A DNA stretch of 64,000 nucleotides, taken from positions 868,001-932,000 of the forward strand of contig CADCXD010000002.1 in assembly GCA_902806575.1 (NCBI GenBank), written 5' to 3'. The DNA comes from Jackrogersella multiformis (taxonomy: Eukaryota > Ascomycota > Sordariomycetes > Xylariales > Hypoxylaceae). The first letter of the stretch is position 1; each line of letters begins with the position of its first letter. The notes beneath the pieces were generated by a model. The model saw only the letters and a list, made by a program, of their open reading frames with translations. It was not told the DNA's origin and made no database searches. The translations under genes and the position numbers were made by a program. Positions 11,501 to 23,322 of this stretch are shown here, one piece after another.

Positions 11501-14500
11501 CTGACACCATTCAGAGGCTCCGCCTCCTTGATATCCTGTATGAAGATAATGGTCAAATTGGGCTCATCCCATCATCATTTCTCGATAACCTTTTGGAATT
11601 GCCTGACGAAGAACTCCTCTCGTGTCGCTGTCTAATCCGAGAGTTATTCGACTCTGATCTCATAATCAATCCTGACGATGCCGATAAAGTGATCGTCAGA
11701 ATGGGCGAATTACTCGGTGGCACAGGTTTTTCGAGTTGCGAAGTTGCTTTAAATGTGTGTCTCGACGTGATGGAGGGTCTCATGCCAATATGGTCCGACA
11801 CCGATGGCGACATATCATCCCGCGTGGGCGATTTGTACTACTACTTTCTTAATCCTGGACTCGAAAATAATATACTCTCATCGAGAACCCAGATGTCACT
11901 AGCTAGGTTGCTCCTCCGTTTGATCCAAGTCAACGAGAGGTATCCGGAAACTATCAAGATTGACCCTCCAAGCACATCACTATTAGGTATACTAGGGAGG
12001 GGGGCAATACCTGTCAAGTATTACATCGGAGCCCGTTTGCCAAGTTTATTTGGCCGGTATGTTCTGAAGTCTCATGATGAAGTTCTAGTTGACGTCCTTG
12101 AAGTTCTTCCGAGCAAAAGCGATTTTCTTGAAGGTATAGCCTTGCGATTATTTGTGCTCGCAGAGTTAGCACGGGAGTGGTCTACTCTCCTCCGACGCGG
12201 CATCTATCATATATTTGAGATCCCGGGAGAAATCCCAAGTTCAAAGAGACATGCGGCACGTTGTCTTGAGAAGATATCTGCCTCCTTGAACCTTGAGAGC
12301 ACGCAGCAGTTGTTCGATTTGTTTGCGCCCCAACTGCTATATACTTGGCTTGAAATCAAGAGTATCGACGACATCCCATTTATGATATTCGGTTTCTCAA
12401 ATCTTAAGGAATTACTACAACGTACACAGTCCGAAATCGTATCTCTGATGGTGATGCGAGGACAGGATGAAGCAGCCGCAAAATTAGCAACAACCCTTGG
12501 CGATAGCTTTGCTCAACTTATTCAGCGCAACTTCTCAACAATCATCGCGTACAGCATGGCTCACGATATTAGCATGCCAAAGTCGGAGCAGCAGCGAAGC
12601 GGTGAAAGCCGATTACGCAAGATACTCGGCCGAGAAGCCTTCCTTGAGGGTATATATCTCAACTTTGCTGATATCATCGGGCTGTTTTTCAGCCTCATTG
12701 ACCAAGAAAACCCAGTTGAGGAATCTTGGGCCCGAGACCCGAGTTTCAAATATGCCGCCGAGGCAATGGCAGAGATCAAGAAATGTGGCTACTCTGAAAT
12801 TGGCTTATCACCGAATCAGCAACCAATGTTTCGAGCTAAATACCTAACAAGAGAGATTGCGCTACTATGTAGTCGAACAGAATACGAAATGTCTACACTA
12901 TGGACGCCAGCAATCGTGGTTAGCATTTCGAGACAACTACTCAATGGCGTACATGCTGCGTTAGGACCTTTGCATACATGCTCCGTCCTTCGAAAGGTCC
13001 GAGTCCTCATCTGTCTAGCAGGCCGGCATGCTTGGGAGTCATATCCCTTAGAGATGCTCCTACAATCCATACGTCCCCTCATCGTCGATACAGAATGCGC
13101 AGACGACGCACTTGGTATAAGTCAATACCTCTTAGAAAAAGGATCGAATTCGTTGTCAAAGTCACCTTCATTTCTAGCTGGCTATTCTCTATCTGCACTG
13201 GCCTCCCTTCGCGTATTCCTTGAAACTAGCCAATCCAGCACAACCCAAGAAAGTCAATTCAAAGCAACCATGTCCAAGGCTCAGAGATTTCATTCATGGT
13301 TTACAAATTATCTAGGTGGCTACGAGTCTCCATCATTTCGAGATGTCAAACAGCGCAATGCTTTCGAGGCCATTACAGGGTCTGCAGCTCATGTTCGATC
13401 CTCTGGAAACGCGGAGCGAGGCACTTACGAGAGTAGACTTCTACTAGAAATTCTCCAAGACGGAGTACACGGATCCCAGTTGCTGAATGAGACTTCACGG
13501 AAATTGGCACTGGAAATGCTTTGTAGTCACTTCACGGTTCCGACGTCTCATAGCGTTGACGTGGTTAGCTCCGACGCAGAGGCGCTGACTTGGGTATCTG
13601 TTGTCTGGAAAAGTTGTCAGGCACAAGACCTGAGCAGCGAGTATCTAGCTTGGGCAGGTCGGGTTGTTGGCAGAGGGTTTGCTGCATCCGGTCACGTTGA
13701 CCAGGACCTACTGCGAGAGTCTGAGTTGTCACGATACTACAATGTATCAATATACGCTTCCGGATCAGAGCATGGTCTGCTAAGTCTCCTACAGTCTTTG
13801 ACATCAGATAGTGATTGTTATAAGGCAGGACTTGCAGAATCAGCATTGAGGACCATCGTCTCAGATGCCGCAGCTCAAGGCGACGATGACTTGTTCATAG
13901 CTTGTCAAAAAGTCTTATCTGACCAGCTTCTAGCCACATCCGATTGGATACCATATCGAACCCCGCCGTCTGACAATCCATTTGTCAGTCCCGTTCGTGA
14001 AGACCAGGCACTTTCTAGCGAAGCATTCGAGAAGGCAAAATGGGCTCAGGGTGTAACTGTTTACCTAGCACAGTCGTACCCCGAGAACATTATTCTCAAT
14101 TCTTTACCCCCAATACTCACAAACATTAAAGGCTTTGCTCAGCAAGCATTCCCGTATATTATCCACCTGGTCCTCCTATTTGAACGGGATAGGCAGCAAT
14201 CTGCTAAACGCAGCCTGTCGAGCGCGCTTAAGAGCTGGCTCAAGGTAGACTCACCAGCAGCCAGAGAAAACACAAGTCTCCTGATAAATGCTCTTCTATA
14301 TCTAAGGACGCAACAGCTACCAAAAGAAAATTCCATTGCCGATCGGGCTCAATGGCTCGACCTCGACCTCGTCTCGGTCGCTTCGGCGGCTACGAAGTGT
14401 GGCATGTTCAAAACAGCATTGCTATTCGTTGAGATGGCATCTGCTGATGGATCACGAACATCTCGTCGTTCTTCTGCCGCCCGGGCCCAGGAATCCACGG

Positions 14501-17500
14501 ATGTATTGATGGACATCTTCGAGAATATTGATGATCCTGATGCATATTACGGTCTTAGCCAAACTTCAAGTCTGAGCAATGTACTGGCTCGACTCGAGTA
14601 CGAAAAGAACGGCAGTATGAGCTTAGCATTCCGTGGCGCACAATATGACAGTCACATTCGGAGAAGAGACCCAGCCGCCAATAGCGATAGCCAGTCGCTA
14701 GTTGGGACTCTCGGTAACCTAGGGTTGTCGGGATTGTCGCATTCTCTTCTTCAAACTCAGCAGAGCCTAGATGATTCGGCAACCACCGTGGAAAGCACTT
14801 TCAGCACCGCCAGACGGCTAGAAATATGGAATCTACCAGCTCCGGCGTCTACTGAGAATCCCTCCGTCACTCTATATAAAGCATACCAGGCCTGGCACCA
14901 GGCCACCGAGCTAGGCCCCGCGAGAAGGGCTACTCATAATGGATTTAGCGAGACTATGCGGATCGTAGCCAAGAATGATCTTAGCCCGGCTCGCCTCCGT
15001 CGTCATCTCGGTGCATTAGCCGTCCTGGCAGAGCTCAACGATATTTTTGAGATGGCTGACTCGACCGAACTCGACAAAATCTTGACAACGTTCACAGATC
15101 GCTCTAAGTGGATGAAAAGCGGACGGTATGTGACAATGTACCTCTAACTTTGTATAGGTGTTAACAAAATGTAGGTATGAGGATGTCAGCCAAATATTAT
15201 CTTGCAGAGAAACAACGTTGAGTATGCTGGCTCAGACTTCTCAGCGCCGCAGCATGACAAAGATAAACCCGCCGGAAGCAACCTTGGCGCAGATCAAGTC
15301 AATGATATTGTCATCCAGCGTATATAGGTATCACCGAGCTACCCAGGAGTCTTTAAATATTGCAACATCTCTTACAGACCTGGTGCTGCCCAGTGCGGAT
15401 CTTGGGTTGCATCTTGATTCCATAGCAAAATTCGAGGCCGCCGATTCTCTATGGGATCTTGGCGAGATGATACCATCCATTCATATGCTACAAAGTATCG
15501 ATGAAGACCCGAACCTCAAAAAGCAAACTCTTCCCATCAGTCGACCAGACCTGCTTGCGAAGACCGGATACCAAATCTCCGTAGCAAAGCTGGAGAAGCC
15601 TGATACCATTCAGAAGGACTATTTACAACCCGCGCTAAAAGAGCTCAAGGGAAAGACTGATGGGCAAGAGGCCGGCAAGGTCTACCATCAGTTCGCCATG
15701 TTTTGTGATGAACAGTTACAGAATCCAGATGGGCTCGAAGATTTGGTTCGTTTGCAGCATTTAAGGAAAGGGAAAAGTGATGAGGTTTCGCAACTTAAGG
15801 GGCTCATTTCCAATACGAGAGACCCACAAAGGAAGCAAAGATACCAAAGTCATCTTGCAAAAGCAAAGCAATGGCTCGACTTAGATGAGCAGGAACTACG
15901 TCGTGTCGAACAAAGCCGCACCGAATTTGTTAGGTTGAGTTTAGAGAATTATCTTCTTTCTCTCGTGTCCTGCGACGACCACAACAACGATGCCTTGAGA
16001 TTCGCAGCCCTATGGTTAGAGAGGTCCACCGAAGAATTCACTAATGAGGCCGTCAGGAAATACATCGACAAGGTTGCAACCAGGAAATTCGCCCCGCTGA
16101 TGAATCAACTTACTTCGCGTCTACTTGACCAGAACAACCTCTTCCAGAAACTTCTCATCGAGCTTGTGTATCGTATCTGTGTTGATCATCCATATCATGG
16201 AATGTATCAGATATGGTCGGGGTCGAAGTCACGTCCAAATAAGGAAGATGACGTTGCCGTTCTCCGACAGAAAGCCACTGAGAGAGTCAGCAAAAGGCTT
16301 GCCCAAACTGATTCGGTAGCAACGATATGGACTGCAATTGAAAAGACGAGCAAGGCTTACCACGCTCTAGCCTTAGAGCGTGATTCTTCTCGGTATAAGG
16401 CAGGACAGAAGGTCGCCGTTAGGGATTCCACTGCTGGCTCCGGCCTTGCAAGTGCTCTAGCAAAATGGCATATACCACCCCCTACGATACAAATAGAACT
16501 CCAGGCCAGCCGAGACTACAGCCAAGTTCCGCATATCTCCAAGGTCGAACCAAGTATGTCCATCGCTTCTGGCGTCAGCGCCCCAAAGATCCTCACTGTG
16601 GTCGGCACCAACGGAGAACGATTCAAGCAGCTTGTCAAAGGCGGGAACGATGATTTGCGCCAAGACGCAATCATGGAACAGGTCTTCGCTGCCGTGTCGT
16701 CCGTCTTAAAACTTCATCGTTCTACCCAGCAGCGCAGCCTTGGAATTAGAACATACAAAGTCTTGCCCCTGACTTCCGCCTCCGGACTTATCGAATTTGT
16801 CTCAAATACCATTCCGCTCCACGAGTATCTCATGCCAGCTCATGAGCGGTACCATCCGAAAGATCTCAAAGGATCGCAGTGTCGGAAGGAGATTTCCCAG
16901 GTGCAAAATAAATCGTCCGAAGCACGCGTGGCCGCCTATAAAAAGGTCACGGAACGGTTCCAGCCTGTAATGCGCTACTTCTTCATGGAGCATTTCGTCG
17001 ACCCGGACGAGTGGTTCGCGAAGCGCACAGCGTATACACGAACTACAGCAGCGATTTCCATACTAGGTCACGTCCTCGGCCTCGGTGATCGTCACGGTCA
17101 CAACATCCTTCTTGATTCTAAAAGTGGCGAGGCTGTTCATATCGATTTAGGTGTAGCTTTCGAAATGGGCCGTGTACTACCGGTCCCAGAACTCGTGCCA
17201 TTTAGGCTCACACGCGACATAGTCGACGGCATGGGCATCACCAAGACAGAAGGAGTTTTCCGGAGGTGCTGCGAGTTCACACTAGACGCGCTGCGCGAGG
17301 AGACGTATTCCATCATGACGATCCTCGACGTGCTCCGATACGATCCCTTGTATTCGTGGTCCATCAGCCCCGTCCGTATGGCGAAACTGCAGGACCCGCG
17401 ACGAGACGAGGCAGAGGTCGCAGCTGATACGGAGATTGACCCGAAGAAGAAAAAGGTAGCCGGGACCGCGGACGTGGTCAACGAGCCCAGCGAGGCCGAC

Positions 17501-17703
17501 CGGGCGCTCGAAGTAGTACGCAAGAAGCTCAGCAAGACGTTAAGCGTGACGGCGACGGTCAACGACCTGATCAACCAGGCGACGGATGAAAGGAATCTAG
17601 CATTCTTGTATTCTGGTGAGTTCCCTCTGCTCAATTGGTTCCAACCCCCCTTGGAGCACGTTTTCTAACTGAATTTTACTTAGGTTGGGCTGCCTATGCT
17701 TGA
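8530..17703 (+). CDS. TEL1: Serine/threonine protein kinase Tel1 (ATM orthologue)
   Basis: This is a PI3K-like checkpoint kinase for DNA double-strand breaks and telomere maintenance. Eight exons were read: 8530-8578, 8632-8679, 8739-8781, 8836-10209, 10284-10606, 10664-15125, 15175-17615 and 17684-17703. They give 2,919 aa, normal for fungal Tel1. Three tiny exons carry the start (MAPRLRARQ) and the TAN-motif region, continuing into ALFRCALAEK and KRKTVLAVIDHITETLP. The kinase domain has GGNDDLRQD near residue 2590, the catalytic loop LGLGDRHGHN near 2735 and HIDLGVAFE in the DFG position near 2755. The FATC domain closes the protein (NLAFLYSGWAAYA) and is completed only by the last 20-nt exon. 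The 49-nt intron at 15126-15174 restores frame in the FAT region. The gene is divergent from NUP192. Confidence 0.95.
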
Positions 17704-17980
17704 GCGTGTATGTGATTATCAGATGATACCTATGTAGATAGATATCGTCGATTTGCTAGTTCGGCCTGGATGTCTGTGACTATTGCTGTACCAATATTGA
17801 ATAGAAAACAAACTTGTTGGATGTCCTAGATTAAGCCGTAATCATTATATGCAAGGCGTTTCGGCTCTCTCCTATTAAAATGTACACATGTGTGAATTTC
17901 GTTGATGTACCTACACGATAGCCAGATTGCCCTTTTTTTCTAGTGATAGAATGATGTAGGCTATTAAAATGCTACCAAAA
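17704..17980. other. Convergent spacer between TEL1 and VMA22-like gene
   Basis: This 277-nt spacer holds the 3' ends of two convergent genes. Nothing else is recognisable, and no clear polyadenylation signal could be assigned to either gene. Confidence 0.5.
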
Positions 17981-18544
17981 TCATACCGTGACCTCCGTAC
18001 CAAGGCCAACTTCCTGTTCCTTCTTGACGGCGGCTGCCTCGGCCTTAGCGCGCCTCTTGCGAGCTCTGCGGACCTCTATCTCGACCTGGGCCATCTGGGC
18101 GTTGACCGAGACCAACCTCGGAATGACCTGCTCGACGGCCTCGACGCTCTGCGCCTGGGCCTGGCGCAGGGCCATAGGGGCGAGCAGCCCGAACCACCGC
18201 AGCGGATCCTTCCGCGAAGCGCGACCGTCTCCATCCGCGGCCCCATCATCCGGGTCCGCCTCTGCTGGGGAGGGCTCCGCATCTCCGGCGGCGACGGCGA
18301 ACACGGGGGCGCGGGAATCGTGGCCGCCAACGCCAACGCCGACGGCGACCCTCCTGGCGGCCCGCATGCGCTCGTCGTACTGGTCCCGGCCGAACCGCAA
18401 GCCGCGCTCGGCGGCGAAGTTGGCGCGCGCGATGCTCTGGTACATGCCGGCCTGCAGGCTGCTGAGCCGGCTGCGCAGGGCCGTGTACTCGTGCACCAGG
18501 TGCAGATAGCGCTCGAGGAGCTGGTCGATTTGGTCGGCCTCCAT
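17981..18544 (-). CDS. VMA22: V-ATPase assembly factor, Vma22/CCDC115-like
   Basis: This single-exon gene encodes 187 aa. The pattern resembles fungal Vma22 (CCDC115 family), an ER-associated factor for assembly of the V-ATPase Vo sector. The N-terminal helix is QIDQLLERYLHLVHEYTALR, followed by the conserved NFAAERGLRFGRDQYDERM. After an acidic Gly/Ala linker (about residues 65-105) comes the C-terminal block DPLRWFGLLAPMALRQAQ and a basic coiled coil. Its codon use is extremely GC-rich, which opens long spurious frames on the other strand. The assignment rests on pattern memory of the family. Confidence 0.75.
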   Translation of the reverse strand: MEADQIDQLLERYLHLVHEYTALRSRLSSLQAGMYQSIARANFAAERGLRFGRDQYDERMRAARRVAVGVGVGGHDSRAPVFAVAAGDAEPSPAEADPDDGAADGDGRASRKDPLRWFGLLAPMALRQAQAQSVEAVEQVIPRLVSVNAQMAQVEIEVRRARKRRAKAEAAAVKKEQEVGLGTEVTV

Positions 18545-21328
18545 GGGTGGTGGGTGGATGTGTTATTTCTTATTTCTATTTTGTACTTCTTATTTCTTGA
18601 TGAGAAAAAGGGAGGGAGGATAGACGATAGACGATAGAGGAATTGGAACTTTATAAAAAGGGGTAATCTGGTAATCGCCGTGGGCTTAAATGTGAAGCTT
18701 AAATGTGAAGTTACGGTAAGCTGAGGGGGGAACGCCACACCTAGCTCCTGTGGCATGTTGCCTGGTATTTTATTTGTGGCTTGGCTATTAGTCTAGCTAC
18801 CCTAGGTATTACTAGCTGCCTACACTAGATAGGTACCTACCCCTATAAATATGCACCTTTAAGAAGGACATTATTTTGATCCATACCTGGTTCGCAGAAT
18901 TTATTATTCCAACCTTCTCTTGTATCGCGAATAGGAAGCTATCCCAAATACATTATATGGTTCATTATGTGGTTTATTCTATGGCTCTTACAGCCTGGCA
19001 TATGCAAACCCGTCTGCCCGCCTGCCCGTCTGGATCTTATTATTATCTGCAAAGCACACCGTTCATTCGAGAGCCCTACTAGAGGGTCCAAATGGCCGGT
19101 ATTGCCCAATTTTACCACGAAGGATTGGGATTCGAACCAAGTATTTCGGAATTATAGAAACATTGACGTCAGGCATAAGCATAAGGACATAAGGATACTT
19201 AGGCATCCTTCACATCTATGAAAAATAAAAATAAAAGTGTTTGCTTCCGTCTTTTCCTCCACATTTCCCACGTTGCCATCTAGGTAGGTATCTACCTACA
19301 TAGGCAGATAGGTAGGTCGATCTTGAGGGGTGATAATGGGGCGGCTAAGCGGCTACAGGTAGCATGCGCAGGTTGTGTTCCTAAGGAATTAATATCCATT
19401 AACGCTGGTGGTGGGGAGGAAAGGGAATAGTAGACCACCAGACCACCCAGACCATCATGTGCTAGATCTATGGTTATATCGACGGGGTATCACAGTGAGA
19501 GACCTGGAGACCTCTTAGAAGACCTTTTTGATGATAATGGTTACCTAGATACATTTTTATATTCCTCCCTATGTCACTAACTTACCTAGGTATGCCTATA
19601 TGTGTTCTGATTGATGAACTGCCTACTTCGTATACAACATAAAAAATCGGCTGACCGTTGCCTCGCATGAATGCCACGTAGTACTAGATAGTGTCCTTGT
19701 TAGTGTCCTTGCTCAAGGCGCGTACAGAAAACTTCATATGATACGGATGATGAAGATGCCAGATGCCAATTGGAGCTGCAGATACCCTTCCCTAACTATC
19801 TCTGATCGACGACTCCGCCACGACCGCCGTGATCTTCAACCGCCGCGATTACACTGGATATGTATGTACCCTCTTCTCTCGTCTTTTTTCTTCTTGTCTC
19901 GCCCTACTCCGAACATGTGCACGCTCAACTTGGGACTTGGGCGACTTGGGGCCAGCGGGATCGATGCTGGGAGCAAAGAAAATTTGCGATGAGGCACGGC
20001 TAGGTGAATACTTGGTGTCGGAGCTGCACGTTTCGCTCCGAATATAGATTACAAGACATGTACGCGTCGACGAATGATTGTGCCATATGCCGCTTTGTTC
20101 GTGGTTCGTTGTGTGCCACTGCAGATTCCATGCAGATAGTCCTTCTGATGGTAGAGGGTTTCGAATCTAAATACGGCACCGTATCTCAGCTGTCAAGGTA
20201 GGGCTGCCGGAGGTACTATGCGGAACAGGGCGAGGGTGAGGGTGAGGGTCAATGTTTGTTTCTTTATTACGCCTAGGCTTTATTACGTAGACTTCCAAGG
20301 TCGTTCTAGAAAGGGAGAGGGAGGGTCTTGTCTCGTTTCTTATCCGCGACTTTACAGCTGTACGTCTGCAAGTATCCATCCATTTACCTGCCGTCGTCGT
20401 CATGAAGGACCCTGATGACGCATGAATAATATAACGGAATAGGATAATTCAAACTAACCTAAAGAGTACGGTATTTTCATGCCGGCCTCGAAACTAGAAC
20501 AACAATGTAACAGACCTTTCTCTCTCTGTCTTTTTTTCTTCATAGGATTTCGTGATCTCGCTAAGGATATAAATGATATGATACCTGGTAATCAGCCATT
20601 GACCCTCCTAAGCTCCTTGTTGATTTCCCGTATCCCCAAACACAAATAGCTTCGGAAAAGCATTGCGCATAATCTGGTCATGGCTCGTATTTATTGACGC
20701 AGGTTTGCATCTGCATGCCTTTTTATCTTTATTATCTCTGGGTTGGCTACCCAGGTAGACTTACATAGATAGTTGTAAGAGGTGAGATGATTTTGTTTTT
20801 CTTGTGTTCCCTTTGTCAAATTTTTATGTCCTATGTCCTTTCTAGAGTAGAATATTATTCTCTTGTAAAGGATACCTCCCATATCTAGTACCACGTGTAT
20901 ACATGCCTACATACCTTAGGTAGGTAGTAATCGAGTAGATCTGCCTTGTTGTTGTAGGTTGGGAGTGTGATGTGACACTTCCAAGGCCAAGGTTAGATGA
21001 TATAGTACCTAGGTACATCCACTATAGTACCTACCTAAGGTACCTAGGTACCTAGTATACATGTCTATAGCAAATCCTCTATTTGCATGAAACTGTTAAT
21101 TGCACGTACCTTAAAGGAGCTAGACTGGAGTTGTAGATATACATATATGTATGTACATAAAGGCAGGTCGATGTACTTAGATATGTAAATATATAAATAT
21201 GTAAATATGCTAGGTAGGCATGGGGCACTAAGGATTAATTAAAAGAGGTACGTACCCCCTTATCCAGCGCCAGTGCGCGAATGCGTTAAGGTAAAATGCA
21301 AGCGCAAGCCCAAATCAAAAGGTACATG
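18545..21328. other. Gene-free stretch between VMA22-like gene and the CDC42 leader
   Basis: No credible gene is visible; open stretches are under about 85 codons and have no recognisable motif. TACCTAGGTA-type clusters occur at about 18800-18842, 19279-19318, 20911-20935 and 21005-21060. The segment around 19130 looks like a reverse tRNA T-arm but does not fold into a tRNA. The VMA22 promoter should lie in the first few hundred bases. Confidence 0.55.
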
Positions 21329-22195
21329 TAGGTCCCGAGGTCCTGCACCTGCAACTCCCAATTCTCACGCCGCTTCACGCCTGCCCACGCTCACGTCCAC
21401 GCCCTAAAAGCCCCAAGCAATTGGAACCCAGATAAAAGACTCGGGACTCACAGGGAAATAGAAATCACACAGCGCCAGCGCCAGCGCCTGCCGAACCAAC
21501 CCCAGCTTGCCAGCCTGCCAGCTTCCAGTCCCAGCTTTCTTTTTCCACCATCCACCATCCACCTTCCACCTTCCATCATCCAACACTGGGCCCTGTTACC
21601 TGCTAACTGCCACTGCCACTGCCAATCTCGTTGAGCTTTCCGTCCCTGTCGTTTCCTACCCTGCTACCTGCTATTTACCTGCTACCTGCTACCTGCTACC
21701 TGCTACCTGCTACCTACTACTTACTACTTACTACTTACTACTTACTACCTGCTACCTGCTACCTACCATTACACCATTACCGTCCCGTCTAATCATTCTC
21801 GACTCCTTCTCCTGCCAATAACTTTTTTTTCGATTTCCCTAATACAATTCTTCTTTGTGACATTGTATCTTTCCCATATTCCCATATTCCCAACCCTTCC
21901 TTCGTTTAAGTCTCTACATCTACATATCAGTCAACCAATCTTTCCCTCACCGCCGTCATTCTATCGAGGATTAGATTTGAGACATCGTCCCTCCCAAGAA
22001 AAGCCCCATCAACCCCTCTGACCTTTTTTTATTTTTATTTTTTATTCTTCGACGTAACTTTTTTTCTCCCTGCGAGTCAGAACGGCCGATACCCGCCGAC
22101 TTACTTCTAAGACTACTGGCGATAAGAAAGCAGCTTGGTTAGGAGAACATCATCTTATCGCACCTGCTCCCGTGCCGGGGCTTTAGCAAGTCAAC
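21329..22195 (+). promoter_or_regulatory. Upstream region/probable long 5' leader of CDC42, free of ATG
   Basis: From the ATG at 21326-21328 to the CDC42 start at 22196 there is no ATG on the plus strand, 867 nt in all. The stretch is pyrimidine-rich, has long T runs near 22022-22072, and contains the heptamer minisatellite at 21661-21776. Absence of upstream ATGs is expected for a transcribed leader kept free of upstream initiation. The transcription start itself is not visible. Confidence 0.55.
21661..21776. repeat. Heptamer minisatellite in the CDC42 upstream region
   Basis: The unit is mostly CTGCTAC, with a central block of about five copies changed to CTACTTA/CTTACTA and a return to CTGCTAC near the end. 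About 15 units are present with little length variation. It lies roughly 420-535 bp upstream of the CDC42 start, inside the ATG-free stretch. Confidence 0.85.
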
Positions 22196-23322
22196 ATGGT
22201 GGTTGCAACTATCAAGTAAGTATTGAACCCATTGTCTCTCCCTCTCTCCATCTCGCTCTCTCTCGTCCCCTCCTCTCATCGTTCGTCTGCATCTTCCCAT
22301 TCCAATGTGCTCGTGCCTGTACATTACCTAGGTACTTTAGGTACTATGGTAAAACGCGCGGCTGCATCATAGACATGTCTCCGAGAGCCCGCGAATCTTC
22401 ATGTATCATGCACATCTATTTCACGCCGTTTCCGGACGCAAATCACGCGTCATATGCCTTCTTACTCACCCATCGTCATGCATGAACTCTGGTGGAAAGT
22501 CGGAAGTCGAATTGCTTGCTAATCATATTCCTTCGTCCTCACAGGTGTGTGGTTGTTGGTGACGGTGCTGTTGGCAAAACTTGCCTGTTAATCAGCTACA
22601 CCACGAACAAGTTCCCTTCCGAATATGTTCCCACGGTCTTCGATAATTATGCCGTGACGGTTATGTAAGTCCCTATGACGCAATTCCTATTTATGGTCGA
22701 GGCTTGAGGATAGACTACGACTATCGGCATATTCGAAGCATCGCCGGCTGAACGGATCAATTGAATGATCTATACTGCGATTCGGGGTTGATGGAAAACA
22801 AGGCTGACATGTTTCTCCCCTTCTACAGGATAGGAGATGAGCCTTACACGCTAGGACTATTCGATACCGCCGGACAAGAAGATTACGATCGCCTGCGCCC
22901 TCTGTCCTACCCGCAAACCGACGTGTTCCTCGTATGTTTCAGCGTCACGTCGCCAGCCTCATTCGAGAACGTCCGAGAGAAGTGGTTCCCCGAAGTCCAT
23001 CACCACTGCCCTGGTGTGCCCTGCCTTATTGTCGGCACCCAGACGGATTTAAGAGACGACCCCAGCGTTCGCGAGAAGCTTGCGAAGCAGAAGATGCAGC
23101 CCGTGCGCAAGGAAGACGGAGAGAGGATGGCGAAGGAGCTAGGCGCAGTCAAATACGTAGAATGCAGTGCCCTGACCCAATACAAGTTGAAGGATGTGTT
23201 CGACGAGGTTTGTGGTCCCTCTGTGCGGATTATACATATATGCTAACCATCTCTAGGCGATCGTTGCAGCCCTGGAGCCACCCGCGCCGAAAAAGAAGAG
23301 CCATAAGTGCTTGATCCTATAA
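22196..23322 (+). CDS. CDC42: Rho-family GTPase Cdc42
   Basis: This membrane-anchored small GTPase controls polarity and hyphal tip growth. Four exons were read: 22196-22215, 22545-22664, 22829-23207 and 23257-23322. They give 194 aa, the usual size. Visible motifs are the P-loop GDGAVGKT, switch I TVFDNYAVTV, switch II DTAGQEDYDRLRPLSY, the guanine-specificity motif TQTDLRDD and CSALTQ. The insert KLAKQKMQPV is typical of Rho proteins. The C-terminus is polybasic (PKKKSHK) and ends in CLIL, a CAAX box that predicts geranylgeranylation. Exon 1 is only 20 nt. Intron 1 is long (329 nt) and carries a TACCTAGGTAC word near 22325. Rac was considered, but the FPSEYVPTVFDNYAVTV stretch and the CAAX end favour Cdc42. 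Confidence 0.96.

Noticed and set aside
17969..18756. Long open frames on both strands across the VMA22-like gene (about 220 codons each)
   Set aside because: They arise from the GC-rich codons of the 187-aa gene, have low-complexity translations and no family pattern.
19080..19150. Possible minus-strand tRNA: GGTTCGAATCCC appears as a T-arm-like string
   Set aside because: The T stem pairs poorly and no matching 7-bp acceptor strand or D-arm lies 65-75 nt upstream, so no cloverleaf forms.
21507..21821. 104-codon plus-strand frame rich in Cys, Tyr and Leu
   Set aside because: It is the translation of the heptamer minisatellite and does not start with ATG, since the stretch contains none.
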